Part shown: positions 24,043 through 32,083 of the stretch, one piece after another | Position numbering within the stretch: the first letter of the stretch is position 1 | Layout of the letters: each line of letters starts with the position of its first letter | From: CAVQCJ01 sp963711005 | GTDB taxonomy: Bacteria > Actinomycetota > Actinomycetes > Prado026 | NCBI GenBank assembly: GCA_963711005.1 | Contig: CAVQCJ010000002.1 | Coordinates: 620,001-684,000, forward strand | Reading direction: 5' to 3' | Length of the DNA stretch: 64,000 nt | The notes under the pieces: generated by a model | The model's database searches: none | What the model saw: only the letters and a program-made list of their open reading frames with translations | Told to the model about the DNA's origin: nothing | Position numbers and translations under genes: made by a program

Positions 24043-25207
24043 CGAGCTCCGCCCGCGTCACCGGCGCCGACGGCACCGCCCGGCCGTCGACGATGTGCTT
24101 GGAGTCCTTGGGGCGGCGCCACGTCTGCGAGCGCCGCCAGTACAGGTAGGTCACCAGACCGATCGGGATGGGGACCAGGAACGTCGCGATGCGGTAGAGG
24201 ATCACCGCCGCGATCACCGCGGGCTGGTCGGACTCGGGCAGCCCGTACCCGAGCACCGCGACCAGCACGATCTCGGCGACCCCGAGGCCGCCCGGCGTGG
24301 GGACGAGCAGCGACGCGAACGTGGCGGCGCCGAACGCTGTGAGGATCATCGCCCAGGAGATCGTCGACTCGTCCAGGCCCTGCATCCGGCACGAGACGCC
24401 GAGCACGAACGCGGCCGTCAGCTGCGACAGCAGCATGGCCGCGGTGAGCCGCCTCCAGCACCACCTCAGCAGCCCCACCATCAGCGTGCGGAACCTGGGC
24501 ACCTCGGTGGTCAGGTCGGGCACCTTGGTGCGCCGGACCATCCGGGCCAGCCGGCTCAGCACCCGGTCCGACCATGCACCGACCTTCTCCGCGAACCCCT
24601 GGCTGCGCAGGATCAGCGCGAGGACCACGACTGCCACCACGACGAGCACGATGAGGATGAGCGCGACCCATCCGGTGCCGGCCGGCGCCGTGCCCTGCAG
24701 CACGACGATGCCGAGCGAGAGCGCGAGCAGGATGTACTTGGTCATCTGCGACCACGTCCCGGTGACGACCACCTCGGACGTGATGTCGGACAATGAGAAC
24801 CCCCACGAGCGGAGCATCGCGAAGTTCAGGCCGGTCGCCACCGCGCCGCCCTCGGGGACGGTGTTGGACAACGCGGCCGAGGCCGTGTTGGTGACCGCGG
24901 CCTCGCGGACCCGCAGACCGGGCAGGGCGATGACGATCGGCGGCCAGTTGGTGGCCAGGTTCACCACGCCGAGCACGACGACCACGACCAGCTGGACCCA
25001 GGTGATCAGCGAGATCGCGTCCGCCGACTCCGACGTGCTGTGCAGCTCGCCGAACAGGTACCACAGCGCGAGCACCACGATGCCGTACGAGAGCACGCCC
25101 GACAGGATCCGGCGGGCGACGCCGTGCGGGCGGTCCTTGGGGAGCCCGGCGTCGACCGGGACCGCCACGGCCGCGTCGGGAGCCGGGTCGTCGTCGCGGT
25201 CGCTCAC
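24029..25207 (-). CDS. Lysylphosphatidylglycerol synthase TM region/UPF0104-like membrane protein
   Basis: The GTG at 25207 overlaps the stop of a 51-codon ORF (GTGA). The product is 392 aa with eight or nine transmembrane helices. Signatures of the LPG_synthase_TM (UPF0104, AglD-like) family are SNTVPEGGAVATGLNFAMLRSWGFS, DITSEVVVTGTWSQMTKY and the late LLVPTPGGLGVAEIVLVAVLGYGL with YRIATFLVPIPIGLV. Members flip or transfer lipids or polyprenols across the membrane. It lies in a three-gene minus-strand operon. Confidence 0.85.
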   Translation of the reverse strand: MSDRDDDPAPDAAVAVPVDAGLPKDRPHGVARRILSGVLSYGIVVLALWYLFGELHSTSESADAISLITWVQLVVVVVLGVVNLATNWPPIVIALPGLRVREAAVTNTASAALSNTVPEGGAVATGLNFAMLRSWGFSLSDITSEVVVTGTWSQMTKYILLALSLGIVVLQGTAPAGTGWVALILIVLVVVAVVVLALILRSQGFAEKVGAWSDRVLSRLARMVRRTKVPDLTTEVPRFRTLMVGLLRWCWRRLTAAMLLSQLTAAFVLGVSCRMQGLDESTISWAMILTAFGAATFASLLVPTPGGLGVAEIVLVAVLGYGLPESDQPAVIAAVILYRIATFLVPIPIGLVTYLYWRRSQTWRRPKDSKHIVDGRAVPSAPVTRAELDGVG

Positions 25208-25359
25208 CGGGTCAGCTCCAGGGCCGGCGGAAGGGACTCGAGCGCGGCCGGCTCGGACAGGGTGCAGCGCAGCCGGACGCCCCGGACCTGCACGGGTCCG
25301 TCGCCGTCGGCCACCTCGTGCGGCCACCGGATCGCCACCCGCATGCCAGTCCCGCTCAC
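25204..25359 (-). CDS. 51-aa ORF translationally coupled to the flippase-like gene
   Basis: A GTG-started ORF (VSGTGMRVAIRWPHEVADGD) of 51 codons has normal actinobacterial codon character and ends CGG TGA, the TGA overlapping the flippase GTG by 4 bases. That overlap, as at many real gene pairs in this window, is the main support. The product has no membrane segment and no Cys beyond one (RLRCTLSEPAALESL). I do not recognise it. It may start at an internal ATG (MRVAIRWPHE). Confidence 0.55.
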   Translation of the reverse strand: MSGTGMRVAIRWPHEVADGDGPVQVRGVRLRCTLSEPAALESLPPALELTR

Positions 25360-25422
25360 ACCGCAAACCTACGGTCGAGTACGGCAGTCTTCCTTCGCTA
25401 CTGCACCGTAGGTTTCGCCGGG

Positions 25423-25848
25423 TCAGGCGGAGCCGGGGCGGCGGCGGTAGTTGATGGCCCACTTCTGCGTCCAGGTCCGGCGGTCGGGCGAGGCCTCCCA
25501 GCGCCAGCCGAACCCGTCCGGGCCGATGTCGGAGAAGATCATCCGCTTGTACAGCCGCTCGGCGTCGACCCGGTCGGGGGTGGCGAACACGAACGTGCCG
25601 TCCGAGCGCAGGCCGCCGGCGAAGGCCCAGTAGCTGCCGGTCGAGTCCACCCAGGTCTGCCGCCACCCGCCGGTCAGCGGATCGGGGACGCTGACGCTCA
25701 GACCGGTGAACGGCTCGTCCCCCAGAGCCTCGAACCGCTCGACCACGACGCGCCCGTCGAGCTCCCTGGTGACCGTGTTGGTCCCCTGGCCGCCGTCCCA
25801 GCTGCAGTCCCAGGTGCCGAGCCAGAAGTCCAGATCCTCGTCAGCCAT
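25423..25848 (-). CDS. DUF1579-like small beta-barrel hypothetical protein
   Basis: The ATG at 25848 gives 141 aa. It begins DLDFWLGTWDCSWDGGQGTN and continues with alternating strands (GRVVVERFEALGDEPFTG, QTWVDSTGSYWAFAGGL, YKRMIFSDIGPDGFGWRWE). The FWxGTW start and strand pattern resemble DUF1579 and other calycin-like proteins of unknown function. The frame is open 5' without a better start. It is divergent from the small membrane protein gene 60 bp away. Confidence 0.65.
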   Translation of the reverse strand: MADEDLDFWLGTWDCSWDGGQGTNTVTRELDGRVVVERFEALGDEPFTGLSVSVPDPLTGGWRQTWVDSTGSYWAFAGGLRSDGTFVFATPDRVDAERLYKRMIFSDIGPDGFGWRWEASPDRRTWTQKWAINYRRRPGSA

Positions 25849-25908
25849 GGGCGAAAGCGTGCCAGGGCGGTGCTTCACTGGTGGGAAGCGGGGGACCGGG
25901 AGGTCCCG

Positions 25909-26115
25909 ATGAAGGTCATGCTCGCGCTGCTCGTCCCGATCCTGGTCCTGGCCGGGCTGGGTCTGGAATGGCACTGGCTCTGGTGGGCGGCGGTGGTGGT
26001 GATCGTCGTGTGGTCGGTGGGGCTCGCGGCCGGCCTGGCCGCCCAGGAGGGCGAGGACCAGGCCGAGCACTTCCCCACCGCCGCCGACGAGACCGGCGAG
26101 GCGAGCGGGACGTAG
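25909..26115 (+). CDS. Small two-helix membrane protein
   Basis: The ATG at 25909, with GGGAGG 5 bases upstream, gives 68 aa. Two hydrophobic helices (MKVMLALLVPILVLAGLGL and WLWWAAVVVIVVWSVGLAA) are followed by an acidic cytoplasmic tail (QEGEDQAEHFPTAADE). Function is unknown. It precedes the XPB helicase gene by about 120 bp. Confidence 0.65.
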   Translation: MKVMLALLVPILVLAGLGLEWHWLWWAAVVVIVVWSVGLAAGLAAQEGEDQAEHFPTAADETGEASGT

Positions 26116-26234
26116 GCCGGCGACGGGCTCCACCGGCGCCCGGCGGGCGCGGCTGTGGGATTGATGCGCGAGACTGGGGCGTTCACCTCCCAGCGTCCGC
26201 CCCAGCTCCGCGACCATCCCCGGAAGGCCCACGC

Positions 26235-27893
26235 GTGACCGACGGCCCGTTGATCGTCCAGTCCGACAAGACCCTGCTGCTCGAGGTCGACCACGAGCTC
26301 GCGCACGAGTGCCGGTTGGCGATCGCCCCGTTCGCGGAGCTCGAGCGGGCTCCCGAGCACGTCCACACGTACCGGCTCACCCCGCTGGGCCTGTGGAACG
26401 CACGCGCCGCCGGTCACGACGCCGAGCAGGTCGTCGACGTCCTGCTGCGCTACAGCCGGTACGCCGTGCCGCACGCGCTGCTCGTCGACGTCGCCGACAC
26501 CATGGGCCGGTACGGGCGGCTGCGGCTGCTCTCCCACCCCGCCCACGGCCTGGTCCTGGAGTCGACCGACCGACCGGTGCTCGAGGAGGTGCTGCGGTCC
26601 AAGAAGGTCGCCCCGCTCGTCGGCGCCCGCCTGGACGCGGACAGCGTGGCCGTGCACCCGTCCGAGCGCGGGCACCTCAAGCAGGTGCTGCTCAAGCTGG
26701 GGTGGCCGGCCGAGGACATGGCCGGGTACGTCGACGGCGAGCACCACCCGATCGAGCTCGTCGAGGACGGCTGGTCGCTGCGGCCCTACCAGCGGGACGC
26801 GGCCGACGGGTTCTGGGCCGGCGGGTCCGGCGTCGTCGTCCTGCCGTGCGGGGCCGGCAAGACCATCGTGGGCGCCGCGGCCATGGCCCGGGCGCAGGCC
26901 ACCACGCTGATCCTGGTCACCAACACTGTGGCCGCGCGGCAGTGGAAGCACGAGCTGCTCAAGCGCACCACGCTCACCGAGGACGAGATCGGCGAGTACT
27001 CCGGTGCGCGCAAGCAGATCCGGCCGGTGACCATCGCCACGTACCAGGTGATGACCACCCGCCGGAAGGGCGTGTACGCCCACCTCGAGCTGTTCGACGA
27101 GCGCGACTGGGGCCTGATCCTCTACGACGAGGTGCACCTGCTGCCGGCCCCGATCTTCCGTTTCACCGCGGACATCCAGTCCCGGCGCCGGCTCGGCCTG
27201 ACCGCCACGCTGGTGCGCGAGGACGGGCACGAGGGCGACGTCTTCTCACTCATCGGCCCCAAGCGTTACGACGCGCCGTGGAAGGACATCGAGGCGCAGG
27301 GCTACATCGCGCCCGCCGACTGCGTCGAGGTCCGGGTGACGCTCACCGACCACGAACGGCTGGCGTACGCGACCGCGGAGCCGGAGGAGCGCTACCGCCT
27401 CTGCTCGACCACCGCGTCCAAGGCTCGCGTGGTGGAGCGCCTGGTCGAGCTGCACGCGGGCTCGCCGACGCTGGTCATCGGCCAGTACATCGACCAGCTC
27501 GACGACCTCGCCGAACGGCTGGGCGTACCCGTCGTGAAGGGCGAGACCACGGTGCGCGAGCGGGAGCGGCTGTTCGAGGCGTTCCGCACCGGCGAGGTGT
27601 CCACGCTGGTCGTGAGCAAGGTGGCGAACTTCTCGATCGACCTGCCCGAGGCCTCGGTGGCGATCCAGGTGTCCGGGTCGTTCGGCTCGCGGCAGGAGGA
27701 GGCGCAGCGGCTCGGCCGGATCCTGCGGCCGAAGGCGGACGGGCACGCCGCACGCTTCTACGCCGTGGTGGCCAGGGACACCGTCGACCAGGACTTCGCC
27801 GCGCACCGGCAGCGGTTCCTGGCCGAGCAGGGGTACGCGTACACGATCATCGACGCGGACGACGTGCTGGCCGGGGAGATTCCCGACTCCTGA
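26235..27893 (+). CDS. XPB-type DNA repair helicase
   Basis: The GTG at 26235 (VTDGPLIVQSDKTLLLEVDH) gives 552 aa, the normal length for bacterial XPB. An N-terminal damage-recognition-like domain (about 1-180) is followed by RecA-like helicase domains: motif I LPCGAGKTIVGAA, motif II YDEVHLLPA, motif III LGLTATLVRED, and motifs IV-VI ending QVSGSFGSRQEEAQRLGRILR. Bacterial XPB is a 3'-5' ATP-dependent helicase studied in mycobacteria; a role in excision repair is inferred. Its usual neighbour, the helicase-associated protein, lies 6 kb upstream here. Confidence 0.93.
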   Translation: MTDGPLIVQSDKTLLLEVDHELAHECRLAIAPFAELERAPEHVHTYRLTPLGLWNARAAGHDAEQVVDVLLRYSRYAVPHALLVDVADTMGRYGRLRLLSHPAHGLVLESTDRPVLEEVLRSKKVAPLVGARLDADSVAVHPSERGHLKQVLLKLGWPAEDMAGYVDGEHHPIELVEDGWSLRPYQRDAADGFWAGGSGVVVLPCGAGKTIVGAAAMARAQATTLILVTNTVAARQWKHELLKRTTLTEDEIGEYSGARKQIRPVTIATYQVMTTRRKGVYAHLELFDERDWGLILYDEVHLLPAPIFRFTADIQSRRRLGLTATLVREDGHEGDVFSLIGPKRYDAPWKDIEAQGYIAPADCVEVRVTLTDHERLAYATAEPEERYRLCSTTASKARVVERLVELHAGSPTLVIGQYIDQLDDLAERLGVPVVKGETTVRERERLFEAFRTGEVSTLVVSKVANFSIDLPEASVAIQVSGSFGSRQEEAQRLGRILRPKADGHAARFYAVVARDTVDQDFAAHRQRFLAEQGYAYTIIDADDVLAGEIPDS

Positions 27894-28051
27894 CCGCGAG
27901 CGTGACGGCACGGGAGCCGGGTCCGCAGGCACGCGCACCCGGCGATCACGCAGCGTGTACCAGCCGTAGACCGCGCGTAGGGCCCGTGCGGTCCTCGGAC
28001 CCGCGCGGCGTAATCCCCGCCAGTCTTCCGGCACAACCGTCCGGGCGCGCG

Positions 28052-28057
28052 TAGCGT
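28052..28057 (+). promoter_or_regulatory. Possible -10 element upstream of the wall-binding repeat gene
   Basis: TAGCGT about 45 bases before the ATG at 28103 leaves room for a short leader containing GGGCGGGAG as ribosome site. The remaining spacer from 27894 shows nothing else. Confidence 0.35.
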
Positions 28058-28102
28058 CGCAGACGGACGCTCGCGCCCGGGCGTCCGAGGGCGGGAGTCC
28101 GG

Positions 28103-30055
28103 ATGCTGCGACAACACCTCCGGCGCGTCTGCGTGCTGTCAGGCGCTGCCGTTCTGGTGTCCGCGCTGGTCGCCGTCCCGGCAGCCGCGAACGCCGCCAT
28201 CACCGCCCCGACCGTGACCGTGCCGACGTTCACCGACGGTCTGGTCGCGTACGCGTGCGCCGGTCACGGCGGCACGGCGGGCAGCGACGGCTGGGTGACC
28301 GTCCAGGCCGACGGCACCGCCCCCTCGTTCGTGCCGTGGCGCCCCGGGCCCTTCGGCTCAGGGGTCCAGTGGTCCGTCGACGGCTCCGAGATGGTGCACA
28401 TCGCCGCGCTGTCCGCGACGGGGAGCATGGCTGTCGCCGTCAGCGAGGCCGACGGCAGCTATTCCTGGCAGGACACCAACGTCGCGAACACCGGTGGCTG
28501 GACGGACAGCGACGCGACGTTCAGCGGCGACGGCACGCAGATCCTGTTCACACGGACCGTCGGCGGTTCGTCGCTCGTGGAGGCCGTCGCGTCGGCGGGC
28601 TCCGACCCGCCGGTCCCCGTCGCCCAGCCGGGCGGCGCGAACAGCCAGCCCACCGCGTCGGTGACCGGCGACATCGCCTACGTGAACGTGGCGACGAGCG
28701 GGCCGCAGGCAGGGCAGCCGTACATCTGGGTCCTCCCGGCCGGCACGACTGATCCGGTGCTGCTCGGCCCCGGGACGCTGCCCCGGTTCTCCCCCGACGG
28801 TTCCCAGATCGCCTTCCTGGCCGCGACCGGCAACCGGATCAGGACGATGGGTCTGGACGGGACGCACAACGTGCTGACCGGACCGGTCCTGGCCGGCCCT
28901 GTCGACGACTTCCGCTGGTCGCCGGACGGGACGCAGTACGTGATCGCCTCGGGCGGGTTGGCGCTGGTGGCGGCCGTCCCCGCAGGGAGCACGACGACGA
29001 CCCTCGGCGGCAGCGAGTGCACCCAGGGCGTGTCCGAGGTCGGGTGGCAGCCGGTGCCGGCGACGCTCAAGGACAAGGTGGTCCGGGTCTACGGCCAGAG
29101 CCGCGAGCAGACCGCGATCGCGATCTCGCAAGTCTCGTTCCCGGACCCGTCGCAGGCCCAGGCGGTCGTGCTCACAGACTCCCTGCATTTCCCGGACGGT
29201 CTCTCGGCTGCACCGCTCGCGGCCAAGGTGCACGGTCCCCTGCTGCTCACCCCGGGCACCGCGTCCACCCCGCTGCCGGCGGTGACCACCGAGATCGCGC
29301 GCCTGATCGGTTCGAGCGGGAAGGTGTACATCGTCGGCGGCACCGGCTCGGTCAGCCAGGGCATCCAGAACGCGCTCAGCGTCCACTACAGCGTCCAGCG
29401 GGTCGCCGGCATCGACCGGTTCGAGACGTCGCTGGCCGTGGCCAAGCTGCTCGGCCAGGGGTCGAACGCACCGCGGCAGCTGCTGCTGGCCACTGGCACC
29501 GACTACCCGGACGGACTCTCGGCAGGAGCGGCCGCAGCCTCGTACTGGGCGGGGAGTGGTCCGCAGGGCGGCGCGATCCTTCTCACCAACGGGGCCACGC
29601 TCACCGCCGACGTCCGCGCGTACATCCAGGCGGACATCGCCGCGCACCCGGACCCGGCCGCCAAGGTCACGGTCACCACCGTCGGCGGCCTCGCCGACAA
29701 GGCGTACCCGGTCGCAGGCCGCCTGTCCTGCGCGGGGGCGGACCGGTACGCGACGTCGGCGTGCGTGGCCCGCACGCACTTCGGCGCGCAACCATTCGTG
29801 ACCGTCGCCGCCGGCGACGACTTCCCCGACTCGCTGGCCGGTGGGGTGCTGGCCGGGGCCGTCAACGCGCCGCTCATCCTCGTCCCGAAGCCGCTCACGG
29901 GCACCAGCGCGGTGCCGTACTGGCTGTACGTCACCTCGGCCGCCGTGCACGTCGGCTACGCCTTCGGCGGGCCAGGTGCGCTCGGCGGACCGGTCAACCA
30001 GCTGCGGGCGATCATCGGCATCGGCACCGGCTTCTCGAGCGTCACCCCGCTGTAG
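28103..30055 (+). CDS. Secreted beta-propeller protein with three cell-wall-binding repeats (CWB2)
   Basis: The 650-aa product has a signal peptide (about 1-32, ending AAANAA). Residues about 40-310 hold WD40/TolB-like PD40 repeats (GVQWSVDGSEMVHI, DATFSGDGTQILFT, RFSPDGSQIAFLAA, DFRWSPDGTQYVIA). Residues about 325-640 contain three CW_binding_2 repeats with the typical LTDSLHFPDGLSAAPLA, LATGTDYPDGLSAGAAA and VAAGDDFPDSLAGGVLA cores and RVAGIDRFETS-type motifs. CWB2 triplets attach proteins to the Gram-positive wall, so this is probably a wall-anchored surface protein with a sensing or adhesive propeller. It is read alone. Confidence 0.88.
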   Translation: MLRQHLRRVCVLSGAAVLVSALVAVPAAANAAITAPTVTVPTFTDGLVAYACAGHGGTAGSDGWVTVQADGTAPSFVPWRPGPFGSGVQWSVDGSEMVHIAALSATGSMAVAVSEADGSYSWQDTNVANTGGWTDSDATFSGDGTQILFTRTVGGSSLVEAVASAGSDPPVPVAQPGGANSQPTASVTGDIAYVNVATSGPQAGQPYIWVLPAGTTDPVLLGPGTLPRFSPDGSQIAFLAATGNRIRTMGLDGTHNVLTGPVLAGPVDDFRWSPDGTQYVIASGGLALVAAVPAGSTTTTLGGSECTQGVSEVGWQPVPATLKDKVVRVYGQSREQTAIAISQVSFPDPSQAQAVVLTDSLHFPDGLSAAPLAAKVHGPLLLTPGTASTPLPAVTTEIARLIGSSGKVYIVGGTGSVSQGIQNALSVHYSVQRVAGIDRFETSLAVAKLLGQGSNAPRQLLLATGTDYPDGLSAGAAAASYWAGSGPQGGAILLTNGATLTADVRAYIQADIAAHPDPAAKVTVTTVGGLADKAYPVAGRLSCAGADRYATSACVARTHFGAQPFVTVAAGDDFPDSLAGGVLAGAVNAPLILVPKPLTGTSAVPYWLYVTSAAVHVGYAFGGPGALGGPVNQLRAIIGIGTGFSSVTPL

Positions 30056-30069
30056 CCCCGGCCCCGCAC

Positions 30070-30075
30070 TAGGGT
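30070..30075 (+). promoter_or_regulatory. -10 element of a probable leaderless transcript
   Basis: TAGGGT ends 6 bases before the GTG at 30082, 15 bases after the preceding stop codon. Confidence 0.5.
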
Positions 30076-30081
30076 GCGCGG

Positions 30082-30738
30082 GTGGGCGACGAGCAGGGCC
30101 GGGCTCTCCTCGGGCGCGGTGCAGACCTGCTGGTCCGGGTTGGAGCACCACTGCGCCGGACGGCGGAGGATCTCGTCCGGACGCTGCTCGACGCCTACGC
30201 CGAACCGCATCGCGGTTACCACGACCTGCGCCACCTCGCGGAGGTCCTCGACCACGTCGACACGCTGGCAGCCGAGGCCGCGCATCCGGACCTCGTACGC
30301 CTGGCTGCCTGGTTCCACGACGCCGTCTACACCGCCTCGACCACGGCGGGCTCCGACGAAGAGGCCAGCGCGCAGCTCGCCGGGACCGGGCTCACCGGCC
30401 TCGGCGTCGCGGCGGGGGACGTGCGCGAGGTCGCCCGCCTGGTCCGGCTGACCGCGACCCACGACCCCGCGGCCGGCGACACGGACGGCGCGGTGCTGTG
30501 CGACGCCGACCTCGCGGTGCTGGCCCGCGACGAGGCGGGCTACGCGCAGTACGTCGCCGGTGTCCGGCGCGAGTACGCCCACGTCCCGGACGCCGCCTTC
30601 CGCGCGGGACGCGCCGCGGTTCTCCGCTCGCTCGCCGCGCAGCCACAGCTGTTCCGGACTCCCAGCGGGTTCGCCCGCTGGGAGTCCGCCGCCCGCCGCA
30701 ACGTCGCCGACGAGCTGGCCCAGATCGTCGACCCTTGA
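30082..30738 (+). CDS. HD-domain predicted metal-dependent phosphohydrolase
   Basis: The 218-aa protein has the metal-binding set of HD phosphohydrolases: RGYHDLRHLAEVL (about residue 45), LAAWFHDAVY (about 75) and the late CDADLAVLARDEAGY (about 140). The layout matches the COG4339 group of predicted HD-superfamily hydrolases, whose substrates are unknown. The GTG start next to a TAGGGT element suggests a leaderless mRNA. Confidence 0.82.
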   Translation: MGDEQGRALLGRGADLLVRVGAPLRRTAEDLVRTLLDAYAEPHRGYHDLRHLAEVLDHVDTLAAEAAHPDLVRLAAWFHDAVYTASTTAGSDEEASAQLAGTGLTGLGVAAGDVREVARLVRLTATHDPAAGDTDGAVLCDADLAVLARDEAGYAQYVAGVRREYAHVPDAAFRAGRAAVLRSLAAQPQLFRTPSGFARWESAARRNVADELAQIVDP

Positions 30739-30771
30739 GATTTCGGGCGCCTCGACGAGCACCATGGGTCC

Positions 30772-31260
30772 GTGGTCGTCGAGGGGTTGCATCGTCCGGT
30801 CGACTGGACGCGTCCACGGGCAGCGACCCGATGGGCCGGTGTGATGCTCCCGCTGGCCGTGCCCATCGCTGCGTGGTGGCTGATCGGTGACCTGTCGTTC
30901 CGACCGGGCGATCCCGACTCGCTGGACTACATGTGGCGGCAACCCGCGGTCGACCCCGTCGTCGAGAACCTCGTCGGGATCGCGGCCGCGCTGACGGTGG
31001 TGGCGTCGCTGGCGGTCCTGGTCCGGGCAGCGCGCAAGGGTGCGCTCGATCCGCGTTGGTGGCTGGTGGTCGTCCTGGTCGCGATCGGCGGCGCAGCGGC
31101 GGCTGCGGTCGAGCGCGCTGTGACCGCGGGGGTCGTCGGAGCCAACATCGGCGGCGGATTGGCCTTGTTCCTGGGTGTCCCGCTGGTCGCGTTGCTGCTC
31201 CTGTCAGCCACCACGGTGTCCGCCTGGATCCTGCTCGCGCCGTTCGGACCGCTCGTCTAA
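30772..31260 (+). CDS. Hypothetical four-helix membrane protein
   Basis: The GTG at 30772 gives 162 aa with four hydrophobic helices (GVMLPLAVPIAAWWLIG; VVENLVGIAAALTVVASLAVL; WWLVVVLVAIGGAAAAAV; LALFLGVPLVALLLLSATTV). A short loop between the first two, DPDSLDYMWRQPAVD, is outside or inside depending on topology. I do not recognise the family. Its stop overlaps the convergent next gene by 4 bp. Confidence 0.65.
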   Translation: MVVEGLHRPVDWTRPRAATRWAGVMLPLAVPIAAWWLIGDLSFRPGDPDSLDYMWRQPAVDPVVENLVGIAAALTVVASLAVLVRAARKGALDPRWWLVVVLVAIGGAAAAAVERAVTAGVVGANIGGGLALFLGVPLVALLLLSATTVSAWILLAPFGPLV

Positions 31261-32009
31261 GGGCTGCCGCGCAGGCGCAGCAGCCAGCGGGCCACGGCCG
31301 TAGCGACGATCCGTTCCACCTCGACCGCATCCGGCTGGCTGCCGCCGCGCGTCATGGGCATGATGCCCAGCTGGACCACCGCATCCCCGACCCGCACGTC
31401 AACCACGACTCCCGACGATCCGGCCGACGAGAGTGACCACGAGCTGAGCTCCGAAGCCCCCGGCACCGCGGATCGTGCGGCCAGGACCTGTACCGCTGTC
31501 GCGATCTCTGACCGGCACGGCGAGCCTTCGGTCCGGAGCTGCCGCATCGCCGCCTCGGCCTCGGCCGGGCTGTCGAACCGGCGGGCCCACTCCTCGACGT
31601 GCAGGTCCGCATCGTGCATGAACCGTGGCCATGCGGCGGCAGCGTTGTCGGATCCCATCGGCCGCCGCCCCAGGCACAGCACCGCCGGGCCGTCGACCAG
31701 TCCGCCGTCGGGCCGCCACCTCGGCCCGAGGTCGTGCTCGCAGAGCATTCGCTCACCGAGCTCGGTCCGCTCCGGTTCCTGGAGGCAGCCGACTCCGTTG
31801 AAGCCGACGACCAGGTACCCGACCGGGTTGACCCCGGATGCGGGCCGGTCGGCGGCCGCGGGCGCCGACAGGCTGCCGCGCGCCGCGGACGCCGCGGGGG
31901 CCGGTGCGGCGCTCGGGTAGAACCAGACCGTGACCGCGGTGACGGCGGCCGTGCCGGCGACGACGGCTGACAACCGCACGAGCGGTCCCCGAGCACTCCC
32001 CCGACGCAT
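31257..32009 (-). CDS. Hypothetical protein with N-terminal membrane anchor
   Basis: The 250-aa protein has an N-terminal hydrophobic segment (LSAVVAGTAAVTAVTVWFYP) that is an anchor or signal peptide, then an Ala/Pro linker and a globular domain with FNGVGCLQEPERTEL, CEHDLG, VLCLGRRPMGSD and EGSPCRSEI. The four Cys residues could pair outside the cell. The arrangement loosely recalls extracytoplasmic PknH-sensor-like domains, but I cannot assign it firmly. Confidence 0.6.
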   Translation of the reverse strand: MRRGSARGPLVRLSAVVAGTAAVTAVTVWFYPSAAPAPAASAARGSLSAPAAADRPASGVNPVGYLVVGFNGVGCLQEPERTELGERMLCEHDLGPRWRPDGGLVDGPAVLCLGRRPMGSDNAAAAWPRFMHDADLHVEEWARRFDSPAEAEAAMRQLRTEGSPCRSEIATAVQVLAARSAVPGASELSSWSLSSAGSSGVVVDVRVGDAVVQLGIMPMTRGGSQPDAVEVERIVATAVARWLLRLRGSP

Positions 32010-32083
32010 GACTGACTGTCGACCGCCGACCGGGCCACCCTTGAGTCATCGGGGCCCGGGCTCGGGTGCGCTCGACGGCCCGG

